A program made the position numbers and the translations under genes. DNA of 60,130 nt from contig BNTV01000015.1 of NCBI GenBank assembly GCA_025996865.1, positions 1 to 60,130 of the forward strand, read 5' to 3'. This document shows positions 36,825-47,300 of this stretch, piece after piece; position 1 is the first letter of the stretch; each line of letters begins with the position of its first letter. This DNA comes from Bacteroidia bacterium. GTDB lineage: Bacteria; Bacteroidota; Bacteroidia; Bacteroidales; Azobacteroidaceae. The notes under the pieces are model-generated. The model was not told the origin of the DNA, made no database searches, and was given only the letters and a program-made list of their open reading frames with translations.

Positions 36825-37898
36825 TTATTTTACAATAATTTTTTGTGTGAATACCGGTTTGCCTTTTACATGTATGTGATACACATACGCACCCGGTGTT
36901 GACGGAGCAGCCAACTTTGTCGTATGGTCGGTGATGTCAGCCCGTTGGATTAACCGGCCGACGATATCGTACACTTCAAGATAAGCGCCATCCGTGGTTT
37001 CGTTCACTTTCAGTTGAATATCGCTTTTGACAGATACCGGATTCGGGTAGATGTTGACATCCGCTTGTTTCACTATACCATTAATGGAGGACAGATCAAA
37101 ACCCCAATTTGTCAATTCTTCATTGGAATATATTCCTTTCAGGTCGGCAGCGGTATAATTTCTCTTGAGAGCGGCAAGTACATTATCTCCTACGAATGAG
37201 AGCCGTACTTCCTTGAAGAAATTTTTGTTCAGGTAAAAAGCCGGACGAAGATAATAGCTTTGCCCCCCTCTCGAACGCCCTTGAACGACGCCGTCCGCCA
37301 CATTGACTGCCAGTACCTGTGTCGCATCGTTCGGATTTCCCGACCTTAAATACCAACCGAAATCTACCATATTGTCTGCATAACCGATGAGACTACTGTA
37401 TTGTAACCATTCTGTCTGGGACAAAAAAGCGATGCCGCAAGTGACAGTGTATGGATCCGGTGCATTGCCGGTTGGACTGCCTGCTTCGGTTTCCCACTCG
37501 TGATTCTTATCAATATAGGGCAGAACAATCGGGGAAAAGGCCAATTTGCCGGTGGCGTTAGGACCGTTACCTGTTGTCCAGAATTCTTCAGAATTCAGAA
37601 AGAATGCAATACAAGATTGAAGTTCGGGATTGAATTTCTGTCCCGGATCTGTGTTGAACGCTCTGTTTCTGTTGAAATGATTTCTGTTTAGGACAAAAAA
37701 CTTAGCATCATCCGAAGTAGCGCTTTCATCCAATAGGATATATTGAATAAACCCTTCATCTTCCTCTATTTGAAAGATAACTTCTTCAGGAGTGTACGGT
37801 GTGAGTTGCCCATAGGCGGAAATACTCAGCAACATGCCTGCCATTGCGATCAGAACTTTTTCTAATCTGCTGTTTAAACATTTACAAAAATTCTTCAT
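36825..37898 (-). CDS. Stand-alone FFLNSEEF/WYLRS module protein with T9SS tail
   Basis: 357 residues: signal peptide, one module of about 230 residues, then a T9SS sorting tail (NIYPNPVSVKSDIQLKVN, VYDIVGRLIQR). The module has FVLNRNHFNRNRAF, FFLNSEEFW, CGIAFLSQTEWLQYS, FGWYLRSG and SYYLRPAFYLN, and repeats twice in the 1452-residue neighbour. The WYLRS...LRPAFYLN ending resembles DUF6273-type domains. No catalytic residues are evident, so a surface glycan-binding or adhesive role is likely. It follows the GH39-like gene by 29 bp. Confidence 0.7.
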   Translation of the reverse strand: MKNFCKCLNSRLEKVLIAMAGMLLSISAYGQLTPYTPEEVIFQIEEDEGFIQYILLDESATSDDAKFFVLNRNHFNRNRAFNTDPGQKFNPELQSCIAFFLNSEEFWTTGNGPNATGKLAFSPIVLPYIDKNHEWETEAGSPTGNAPDPYTVTCGIAFLSQTEWLQYSSLIGYADNMVDFGWYLRSGNPNDATQVLAVNVADGVVQGRSRGGQSYYLRPAFYLNKNFFKEVRLSFVGDNVLAALKRNYTAADLKGIYSNEELTNWGFDLSSINGIVKQADVNIYPNPVSVKSDIQLKVNETTDGAYLEVYDIVGRLIQRADITDHTTKLAAPSTPGAYVYHIHVKGKPVFTQKIIVK

Positions 37899-37927
37899 AA
37901 TTTTTTTTAATTTAATTGGATAATAAT

Positions 37928-40900
37928 TTATTTTACAATTACTCTTTGTATTTTTATTGATTTGTCCTTTGTATGAAAGAGGTACAGGTATATTCCCGGA
38001 GTTGCCGGTGCGTTCAGCGTAATGGCGCTGCCGGTTACAGGCGTCCGTTGAATAAGAACACCCGGAACATCGTACACTTCAATCAAAGAGACATCCGGAT
38101 ATTTGTTCATATCCAGAGAGATAGCGTTGTTGGCGGATACCGGATTCGGGTAGATACCAATATCCGGTTGAGTAGCCATTTTATCAAGACCTGTCAGGTC
38201 GTAACCCAACTGTGTCAGTTCTTCATCGGAATATATCCCGCCTCTTATCTCGGAAAGGGGATAATTTTTCCTGATGGCGGCGCGCACATTGCTTCCTGCG
38301 CTTGCAATATCTAATTTCACTTCCTTGAAGAAATTGTCGTTCAGATAGAAAGCCGGACGAAGATAATAGCTCTGACCGCCGGTTGTTCGCGGATCAATGG
38401 TGCCGTTCGCAACAAGGACTGTCAGTATCTGTCCCGGACTGCTTGTGTAAGGCGACCTTAGATACCATCCGTTATCCGCCATATCATCTTTATAACCGAT
38501 CCTGTTACTGTATTCCTGCCATTCCGTTTGAGATAAAAAGGTGATACCGCAAGTGGTATTGTAAGCCGTCGGCACACTGCCCGCATAACCGGCCTCTGTA
38601 CTCCATACATGGTTCTTGTCAATATAGGGCGTCACAATTGGTGAAAAGATTCGTTTAGCGCTGGCGCCGTTACCTTCCGTCCAAAATTCTTCAGAATTCA
38701 GGAAAAGCCCGATACCATCTGCTGTTGTAAATCGTTGTGTTGAACCAAACGGTCTGTTTCTCTGAAAATGGTTTTTATTCAAGATGAAAAATTTGGAGGG
38801 AGCGGTTCCATTGTCATTCAACAGGATATATTCTATATAATCACTGTCGCCCACTATCTTGAAGGTATTTGCCGGAGGCGTATTTTCCACAAGTTGCCCG
38901 CCCGGATCAATAATAACAGTTCCCGAAACATTTACGCCCAATCCCCGTGAGGAAATGATGTGGCCGTTTTGTTTCAGAACAAGCTTATATACATGCTTTC
39001 CACCGGTCAGGGTAAGAGGAACTTTGACGGCTACCGAAACATCGGCGGTTGCTCCCGCCGGAACGGAAAATGCCGCACTTTCGGATATTTCCGCTCCATT
39101 GTCGTTCAATACAACGACTGTGACATTGGAGATTGCAGAGGTCCTTCTCGTGTTATCAATCTGAACCGTAGCCGGTTTTTCACCTCCCGGCGCAATATCC
39201 ATCTTATTTTCCGCAGGCCGTCCATCAAAATTGACATACATCAAAACGGCAGCAAAATCGTTGACTGTTTCAAAATCAGCGACAAGAGATGTCCATTCCG
39301 CTAATTTTTCAGACAAAATCTGTTCGTAAGCTACAACGGCGGTCTTGCCCGGATTCCCCGGGTAATAACCGGGTGCAGACACAAACTCTGCCTTGGCGCT
39401 GTGTTGTTTCGCCTGACGCAACAATTCTTCGCTGATTGTCATGGTGGTATAATAAGCCGGATTGAGTTTGCCTTGTATCTTACTGACGGCAGCATTCACC
39501 TTTGTTTTGTCAAAGGCGACAGACCCTCCTTCGTTTTGCACGGCGGCAGCATACAGCGAAGCCCAGTTTTTACCGGCGCAATGCACTTCAAAGAGCATAT
39601 TCATGAAAGTTTCGTCACTGACTGTTAACGATCCGTTTTTCCAAAGATTCACGATATCCGCACCTGCCTGATAATTTGCATTGAGTTGTGTCAGGGCGGC
39701 GGCAGAACCGGAGAGTGCTGTCAATGCTTTGGCTGCATTTGACAACCCGGTCACAGCGCTAACGATATTTGCATCCGTTATTTTCTGAAGCAATTTTTCA
39801 TAATGCGCGGGAGCGTTACAGGAAACGCTATTCGCATAAAAATCATTGGAAACGCCATAAATATACTTCGGTATGTTGTCCAATGAAATGGTATTATTAC
39901 TTGGCAAAAGATTCCCGTACATATCTTCAGTCCGGCGATTGGGCAAATTAAGGTTTACAAAATATTCGGGGTCAGTGGTGTAATCCTGCATCGTCCAAGC
40001 CACAATAACCGGTTCGCCGTTTTTGGCAAAGAGATAAGCGATGATTTTGGGATCTCCCAAATCCACTTTACCCTGAAAAGCGCATCCATTCAACACGTTG
40101 GTAAGTTGGGATACCGCTGCATAAGCGGGTTTTCCCTGATAATCAACGGTGATGATACCAAACTGATCTTCCGAATAGGCCGGATCCGTTCCGGGATTTC
40201 TGAAACAGTAGATCGTGGTAAGTTTACGACCGTTGGCTAATTCATAGATGAATTGCTTGACCGTACTTTTCGCTTGTGCATGCATAATCTCGGATAAAGG
40301 CACCGCTTCGTTAGGTACGGTGGGATATCCGACTTCCGTATTATAGACTTCCTTAAAACCGCCGTTGTCATTGACTAATTTGTCAACTTTTCCACCGATA
40401 AAATTGAGTCCTCCCAACCACGAACTGTAAGACGGATTCACGATTGAAGTCACATCGCCCGCATCAACAGTGATATAGGGATCATTGCCGTAGTAAGGAT
40501 GATAGGCAACGCCGTCAAGGTATTTGAGGGCGCCGTCATTAAAGAAATCATCCATAAAACGGTAGGCCGTAGGACTTCCGCCAAAGGCAAAGCTTCCGCC
40601 GACAATCTCCACATCGGGGCTAACGCTCCGGATTTCTATGGCTGTCGCCTTCGCTAAAGCCGAATAATCCAGCGCTTTGTAATCATTGGCAGGTTGCCAA
40701 TAGCTGAAAGCCGGTTCATTGTATATTTCAAAGCGTTTGATATGGGGATAATGCGCTGCCATTTCTTTTGCATATCTGGCAAAGGCATCCACTCCTTCCT
40801 TGTTGTACGCTCCCATAAAGCCGGATTTTCTGTTTGACGCAATGTTTGGCGAATTAGGGGTTGGTATCCAGAGTTCATTGGAATAATCCAAAAGAAGCAA

Positions 40901-42286
40901 AGTATTGATTCCGTTGTTCTTTACCGATTCGACTTCTGCATCGGATCTTGTAAAGGAAAAAACACCCTTTTGCTGTTCCACGCCGCTCCAGCTGTATTCG
41001 GCTCTGCGATTGAGAATTCCTATTCTTTTCAGATAATCCAGTTCTTCACCAACGGGTTTCGCATTAAAGCCAAAGGTTGAATATTCATCCAAAAATTGCC
41101 GTTGATAATAATCAATCAGGCAAAGCTCCCGTATTCCATGTTCTATAATTTCGTCGCCATTCTTTACAGTGACCTCTACCTTGACATAACCCTTGTGCGG
41201 ATTAAAATCTATTGAGACCGGAACACTTTGTTTCGCGGCTACCGTAACGGTGCGTGTGTAAGTATCACCCGGCTTGTAAAGAGTCGTTTTTCCCGCTTCC
41301 GGCCATGTTAAAAATTCGGAAACGGTGCATGTGATGTCATAGGTTTTCGCATTGTCGCCATTCAGATTGGACAAAGTAATATCCACGCCGGATTCAGCCG
41401 CTTTCATCACATTTTCGCCATCCTTCGCACGGTAGTTTATCTGCGCAAAATCCGGCAAATCTTCTGCTTTATAGCCCAGCAACGCCAATTCGGAAGCAGC
41501 ATATATCCCACTCAATTCGGAAACAGTATAATTCCTTCTGATAGCGGCCTTCACACTTTCGCCTACAGTCGCCAAATTGAGCCGCACTTCCTTGAAAAAA
41601 TTTTCGTTCAGGTAATAGGCCGGACGAAGATAATAGCTCAAGCCGCCCCTTGAGCGTCCTTGAATTGAGCCATCCTCCACATTGACAGCCAGCACTTGGA
41701 AATTACCGTCCGGAGCATTGTTCGGATCGGGGGATCTTAAATACCATCCGAAATTCTCCATATTGTCCTGATAGCCGATAATGTTGCTGTATTGCAGCCA
41801 TTCCGTTTTGGATAAAAAGGCGATGCCACAGCTTACATCATATTCCGTTGCCTGCCCCATGGGATGACCTGCTTCGATATGCCACACATGATCAAAATCA
41901 ATATAGGGCGTCACAATTTTTGAAAAGGCCAGTTTGCCGGTGGGTTGAGGTCCGTTACCGACGGTCCTGAATTCTTCAGAATTAAGGAAATACCCGATAT
42001 TATCAGGAGCCGCAGGATCGAACTTCTGTGAATTTGTTGAAGCGCTGAACGCCCTGTTCCGGTTGAAATGATTCCTGTTCATCACAAAAAATCTGGAGGA
42101 AGCTGTTGTACCTTCGTCTAACAGTATATACTCGATGAAATACTCATCCCCTTCTATTTTAAAGACAACTTCTTCAGGAGTGTATGGCGTAAGTTGCCCT
42201 TGTATAGAGATACTCATCAGTAAGCCCGCCATCAACGCAAAACTTGTTTTCAGCCTGTTTTTCAATAAGATGTAAAAATAATTCAT
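37928..42286 (-). CDS. Modular GH39-like clan GH-A enzyme flanked by two copies of the WYLRS module, T9SS tail
   Basis: 1452 residues. Order: signal peptide; module copy 1 (about 34-270); beta-sandwich (about 280-410); TIM barrel (about 420-760) with FEIYNEPAF (acid/base E524) and NTEVGYPT (nucleophile E651), the clan GH-A pattern closest to GH39; beta-sandwich and helical linker (about 770-1130); module copy 2 (about 1132-1370); T9SS tail (GIYPNPVSANNAISLDMNKY). The flanking modules match the 357-residue protein closely. The enzyme is probably extracellular or surface-attached and could act on the intact polymer. Its place after susD and the hairpin at 42378 makes it the first enzyme of PUL 2. 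Confidence 0.76.
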   Translation of the reverse strand: MNYFYILLKNRLKTSFALMAGLLMSISIQGQLTPYTPEEVVFKIEGDEYFIEYILLDEGTTASSRFFVMNRNHFNRNRAFSASTNSQKFDPAAPDNIGYFLNSEEFRTVGNGPQPTGKLAFSKIVTPYIDFDHVWHIEAGHPMGQATEYDVSCGIAFLSKTEWLQYSNIIGYQDNMENFGWYLRSPDPNNAPDGNFQVLAVNVEDGSIQGRSRGGLSYYLRPAYYLNENFFKEVRLNLATVGESVKAAIRRNYTVSELSGIYAASELALLGYKAEDLPDFAQINYRAKDGENVMKAAESGVDITLSNLNGDNAKTYDITCTVSEFLTWPEAGKTTLYKPGDTYTRTVTVAAKQSVPVSIDFNPHKGYVKVEVTVKNGDEIIEHGIRELCLIDYYQRQFLDEYSTFGFNAKPVGEELDYLKRIGILNRRAEYSWSGVEQQKGVFSFTRSDAEVESVKNNGINTLLLLDYSNELWIPTPNSPNIASNRKSGFMGAYNKEGVDAFARYAKEMAAHYPHIKRFEIYNEPAFSYWQPANDYKALDYSALAKATAIEIRSVSPDVEIVGGSFAFGGSPTAYRFMDDFFNDGALKYLDGVAYHPYYGNDPYITVDAGDVTSIVNPSYSSWLGGLNFIGGKVDKLVNDNGGFKEVYNTEVGYPTVPNEAVPLSEIMHAQAKSTVKQFIYELANGRKLTTIYCFRNPGTDPAYSEDQFGIITVDYQGKPAYAAVSQLTNVLNGCAFQGKVDLGDPKIIAYLFAKNGEPVIVAWTMQDYTTDPEYFVNLNLPNRRTEDMYGNLLPSNNTISLDNIPKYIYGVSNDFYANSVSCNAPAHYEKLLQKITDANIVSAVTGLSNAAKALTALSGSAAALTQLNANYQAGADIVNLWKNGSLTVSDETFMNMLFEVHCAGKNWASLYAAAVQNEGGSVAFDKTKVNAAVSKIQGKLNPAYYTTMTISEELLRQAKQHSAKAEFVSAPGYYPGNPGKTAVVAYEQILSEKLAEWTSLVADFETVNDFAAVLMYVNFDGRPAENKMDIAPGGEKPATVQIDNTRRTSAISNVTVVVLNDNGAEISESAAFSVPAGATADVSVAVKVPLTLTGGKHVYKLVLKQNGHIISSRGLGVNVSGTVIIDPGGQLVENTPPANTFKIVGDSDYIEYILLNDNGTAPSKFFILNKNHFQRNRPFGSTQRFTTADGIGLFLNSEEFWTEGNGASAKRIFSPIVTPYIDKNHVWSTEAGYAGSVPTAYNTTCGITFLSQTEWQEYSNRIGYKDDMADNGWYLRSPYTSSPGQILTVLVANGTIDPRTTGGQSYYLRPAFYLNDNFFKEVKLDIASAGSNVRAAIRKNYPLSEIRGGIYSDEELTQLGYDLTGLDKMATQPDIGIYPNPVSANNAISLDMNKYPDVSLIEVYDVPGVLIQRTPVTGSAITLNAPATPGIYLYLFHTKDKSIKIQRVIVK

Positions 42287-42377
42287 AAATTTTCAATTTA
42301 ATTTTAAATGAAATTTGCAAGAGAGGTTAACATTGCAGGCGAATCGAAAACCCGCAACGACCGGATAGGTTTCTTAG

Positions 42378-42414
42378 CATTGCAGGTTATATGCGTAGCA
42401 AAAAACCTGCAATG
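42378..42414 (-). other. Stem-loop between susD and the enzyme genes of PUL 2
   Basis: An 11-bp perfect inverted repeat (CATTGCAGGTT and AACCTGCAATG) with a 15-nt loop. The upstream copy at about 42333 (AACATTGCAGGC ... CCCGCAA) gives a second weaker stem that reuses the ATTGCAGG arm. No T-run follows on the minus strand, so it is not a classical terminator; partial termination or RNA processing that lowers enzyme-gene expression against susCD is a plausible role. Confidence 0.55.
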
Positions 42415-42451
42415 AAAGAAAGAGGCTTTAACATGAGGTGGTCTTAAAAGA

Positions 42452-44374
42452 CTAATAACCTAAATTTTGGGAACACTTACTGTTGCGATCCCGTTCCCTT
42501 TGAGGAATAGGCATGGCATACTGATGATCATCCGCCGCCCAGACGATTGATCCGGCACGGGTTCTCTGGTAAACATTTACCTCGTTAGGACCCAGTTTCC
42601 ATCGTCTGACATTGTACCACCATTTTACTTCTCCGAATATTTCCGCCCATTGTTCATAATACAAAGCGTTTAATGCCAATTGATCCGTGAAAGAAGGATT
42701 GGCGGTATTCGGATGAGGATTGGCCTTCGTGATCGGCGTATTGGATACAACAGCGTTGTAACCCACAGAAGGATTATCATCCCATGCTCTTCTGTGCACT
42801 TTGTTGATGTATTCAATGGCATTGGCATCCGTAGCGTTTCCACTTATTTTCCAGTAACATTCTGCTAAAGAGAGATATACTTCCGGCAAGCGGGTGAAAT
42901 AGTAATCGGCTCCGTGCATTCTTGGGTTCTGGCTTGCAACCGCATCATACAGATTGAATTTCCGCAAACTCCAAGCATGTTTTTTTATGTCGTCCGGCAG
43001 AGGAGCATTATGCTGATATTCGGACTCGGTGCCGGTAGGATTGCCATACGGCAATATCGTCCTTAATCTGGGGGTCAGACCTGAATTGGTAATCGAATCT
43101 ACCCAAGGTTGGTAAGAGCATACCCAAAGGCGAGGGTCAGGATCGATATCGTACCTTTTCAATCGTTTCATGTGTAAACAGCTGTCAATATAACTGCGGG
43201 CAATTGTCCGGGCGGGATGTGTTCCTGAAGCGTTGGTAGTGACTGATCCCAGGTTATTGATTACCGGATAATAAGTCTGCGGGAAACCAAACCGGCCTAA
43301 ATTCCGGTCGTGTACAAACATATTGTCATAACCGGGATATCCGCCATAGTCGGTTCCGTTGTCATAACAAACCGAAAATATGAGCGCAACCGCTGATGAA
43401 ACCGAAGGTGGTTGGTCAAACGCATTCACAGAAGAGCGTACAAAAGTGATCTGGTGCAATGCTTCCGTATTGTTCGTTTCGGTAGCGGCATACGCAGGAT
43501 TTCCATTCCACATATTGTAATAATCGGCGAAAGGCATCAAGGTTTTACCGGAATTATTGACTATATCTAAGAACAAATCGCGCGCTTCCGCCCACCGTTC
43601 TTCATACATCAACGCTTTACCCAACAAGGCTTCGGCGGCGAAATAGTCAATTCGCCCTTTATCTGCACCTGTCCATGTTTTTTTTGCTCCGGAAACCGGA
43701 TCGGTCAGCTGAGCCAGCGAAGCCCTCAAATCGTTGATGACATAATCCCAACATTCTTTCACCGTATTCCGGGGTCTCGTTTCTTGTTCCCTGTCGCCAA
43801 TCGTGATGTCGGAGGTAAACAGGATGACGCCCGGTACATTGTTTTCTTCATTTCCGGGAACAACAACCTCTTGTGCATAGATATTAATCAGGTGGTAATA
43901 AAACCAAGCGCGCAGATAATAAGCTTCTCCCAGTTTGAACCGGATAGCTAAAGTATCGGCAGGAGTCAGCGTAGCGCCTTTTCGTTTCTTGTAATTGGGT
44001 ACAATGTTATCAATAAAAGTTCTGGATTGCTGCACACCCCGGTAGTTTCCTATCCAAGCGCTTTCGGAATATGCGTTGTTCGCTTTGATCTGAAAGGTGG
44101 ACAGGTCATTCCAATCGGCCGTTCCCAGCCATTCCAAGTCGCCGGTGCGGTCGATATTATAACCGAACCGTCCCATCGCCATAAAGCCCAAACCTTCCCA
44201 ACAATGCGTATTGGCATAAGGCGCATTGAGAAAATAATCCAGTTGCGCCATATTGTCCGGATAGTTATCGGGATTCAGCGTATTGTAAGATGTCGATTCA
44301 TCGATAAAACCTTCACAATTCCAAAACAACACAGTTGTTGTCAAAAGAAGTATATATTTTATTATTGTTTTCAT
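42452..44374 (-). CDS. SusD/RagB-family lipoprotein of PUL 2
   Basis: 640 residues with signal peptide and Cys after VLFWNC. SusD motifs: EGFIDESTSYNTLNPDNYP, AYYLRAWFYYHLINIY, RLPEVYLSLAECYWKISGN. It follows its susC by 21 bp. A 165-bp gap with stem-loops separates it from the enzymes downstream. Confidence 0.93.
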   Translation of the reverse strand: MKTIIKYILLLTTTVLFWNCEGFIDESTSYNTLNPDNYPDNMAQLDYFLNAPYANTHCWEGLGFMAMGRFGYNIDRTGDLEWLGTADWNDLSTFQIKANNAYSESAWIGNYRGVQQSRTFIDNIVPNYKKRKGATLTPADTLAIRFKLGEAYYLRAWFYYHLINIYAQEVVVPGNEENNVPGVILFTSDITIGDREQETRPRNTVKECWDYVINDLRASLAQLTDPVSGAKKTWTGADKGRIDYFAAEALLGKALMYEERWAEARDLFLDIVNNSGKTLMPFADYYNMWNGNPAYAATETNNTEALHQITFVRSSVNAFDQPPSVSSAVALIFSVCYDNGTDYGGYPGYDNMFVHDRNLGRFGFPQTYYPVINNLGSVTTNASGTHPARTIARSYIDSCLHMKRLKRYDIDPDPRLWVCSYQPWVDSITNSGLTPRLRTILPYGNPTGTESEYQHNAPLPDDIKKHAWSLRKFNLYDAVASQNPRMHGADYYFTRLPEVYLSLAECYWKISGNATDANAIEYINKVHRRAWDDNPSVGYNAVVSNTPITKANPHPNTANPSFTDQLALNALYYEQWAEIFGEVKWWYNVRRWKLGPNEVNVYQRTRAGSIVWAADDHQYAMPIPQRERDRNSKCSQNLGY

Positions 44375-44395
44375 ACTCGTCTTATTTTTTGAAAA

Positions 44396-47300
44396 TTAAA
44401 AACTTATTTCAATACCGAATGAATGTAATCTTGTTTTCGGATAAAGTTCTCCGGCAATAATCCCTTGGTTTAAAGGACTACTGTTATTCCCTGCAAAACC
44501 AACTTCAGGATCAGTATTTTTTACTTTCGATAACACAAAAAGATTCTGACTACTGTAATATATCCTTATATTGGATAAGTTAATCCGTTGAAGTATTCCG
44601 GTTGGAACCTTATATCCGATTTGGAGATTTTGTAACCGTAAAAAGGAACCGTTTTCCACATGAAAATCAGAGATTCTCTTGTAATTTGAGTTGGGGTCAT
44701 AGATAAAAGCATTGCCATCGCGGTATCCCCATCTCGGTTGTCCGGTCAATCCGTTGCCATACATGAATGAACTGTTGAAAACAGCGGAAGAAGTATTATA
44801 GTCATTATAAACGCTGTTATAATATCCGTTGATCCCATTATATACATCATTCCCGTATATCCCGCTAAAGAAAAGACCTATATCAAAATTCCGGTATTCC
44901 GCTCCAATATTGAATCCGTAAGTCATTTTAGGCAAAGGGTTTCCGATGAATACCCTGTCATCGTCATTGACGGTGCCATCGTCGTTGGTATCTAAATACC
45001 ATATATCACCGGGACCGGTATCTTTTGCAAACCAATATTGATTTCCTTTACTTCTTGCTAATTCGTTCAAGTGATCAATGGTTGCTTGATCTGGTATTAA
45101 TCCGTTGGTTTTCAATCCATAAAACTGCGAAATAGGCCTGCCCAATTCCGTACGGCAAAGTCTTCCCGACCAATATCCTCCGGGTGATCCTTCATCAACC
45201 GGTAAGGTTTCTCCGCCGAAATTCAAGATTTTGTTTCTATTGAACGCAACATTGAAACCGGCATTAACCCGTACATTCCCTATTTTGTTCGAATAATCCG
45301 CAACGATTTCCAAACCTTGATTCCGCATTTCTCCCAGATTCATATCCGCAGGATAAGTGTCTCCCGACCTGTGACCCGACGCCATACCGGTGCTAAAAGC
45401 GAAATGCCGGGTATATAACATATCCTTCGTACTGCGGATGTAATAATCAAGTCCTATATTCAATTTATTTTTGAACAGTCCAATATCTAAACCCACATTG
45501 GAGGTAGTTACCGTTTCCCAATGGATAGCCTCATTGGCGACTTTACTGATACCCCAGCCGTTTACTGCGCCTGTTCCCGGTAATTCATTGAACTGCATCA
45601 TTTCATAATTGGAAAGCGATGAAAGATACGCATAACTGCCAACGCCGTCGTTACCCAAGCTACCGTAGCTAAGCCGCAATTTCAGATTGGAAAGAGCCTC
45701 AACATTATCTTTCAGAAAATGCTCTTCGGTAATCCTCCAACCTACTGCCGCCGAAGGGAATAATCCATGCCGGTATTTGGGTGCAAACCGGTCGCTGACG
45801 TCATCGCGAAGATTAAATTCAAACAAGTATTTGTCGGCATAAGCATAATTGATTCTTCCGAAATAACTCATCATTCGGGTAATAGAATAACCTATAGCCG
45901 TGTTGCGGCCTACACCGTTGGGCACGTTACTTATTCCCGATGATTCCGCCCAAGATACGGGGAATCCATCCGGAACAGCGCCTACCGTAGTTGACGAAAG
46001 AATAGCGCTTATATGTCCTTCCAATTCGTCCACATAAGTACTCCGTCCTTCTATACCGGCCAGCGCTTTTATTTCATGCGCCCCGAATCTCTTCTGATAG
46101 GAGGCTACAATATTTCCCATATTCTGAACCCTCAGAATGCTGTATTTATCCAAATGATCCGCTTGATTGTTGATTTGTCCGGATATAAACCACTTGGGTT
46201 CAAACGTTCTGCGCATGCTGGTGGAATAATAACCGCCGCCGGTGGCCTTGATATGCAAATCCTTGACGGGTTCGATATCTACGTAAATGTTGCCTTCAGC
46301 GCTGTATTTATTGTATCTCCTGTCCACCGCATAAATATCGGTAGCCCAGTTGCCTCCCTGATAATTACCGGTAGAAGGCGTTTTGCCATACTCCCCATTT
46401 TCATCATAAGGTTGCATCATCGGCGTTGAGCGGAAAAGGGAGGTCGAAGTAAGACCCGGAGGATTTTCCGAATAAGCGTACAGATTCACGCTATGCCCGA
46501 CTTTGACCATTTTACCGATCTGGTAATCGCCGTTGAACCGGATACTGTATCTTTTCGTAAAACTATTAATAATGACTCCATCCACATCCTTGTAACCGGC
46601 GGAAACATAATAATTATTTTTCTCTCCTCCACCTTGAATCGACACGTTATAATCCTGTTCAAACCCGGATTTGTAGATATAATCCACCCAATCGGTATTG
46701 ACGTCTTCCGACCATGTACTTGCTACAGGGTTAATTTCCCCCCAAGCTTTTTTGTAATCGGAAACGCCTAACAATTCAGGAAGGAAAGTCGCATTGCGAA
46801 CTCCTGCATTGGCAGAAAAATTTACTCTCGTTTTATCTTTTTGTGCGCCTCTTTTAGTCGTGATCAGAATAACTCCGCCTGCCGCTCTTGATCCATAAAT
46901 GGCGGAAGAAGAGGCATCGCGCAGAATCTGTACGTCCGCGATATCTTTCAGGTTCATGTTAAATCCGGTTTCTCCGATAGAAGGGACTCCGTCTATTACA
47001 TACAAAGGCCCCATTCCCCGGATATTTCCGACTCCTCTGATAATAATCGTACCGTCTTCACGTGGGTCGCCGCTCGAATTGATTACCTGAACGCCGGCAG
47101 CTCTTCCTTGCAATGCGCTCGAAATACCGGTTGCGCCCATTTTTGAAATTTCTTCCATTTTTACGGAGGAAACAGCGCCTGTCAGATTGGATTTCTTTTG
47201 CGTGCCGTATCCGATTACAATTACTTCATTTATATCTTGTGTATCCTCGTTTAGCGTGACGTCAACCGTTGTCTGTTCGCCCACCGTAATTTCCTGTGTG

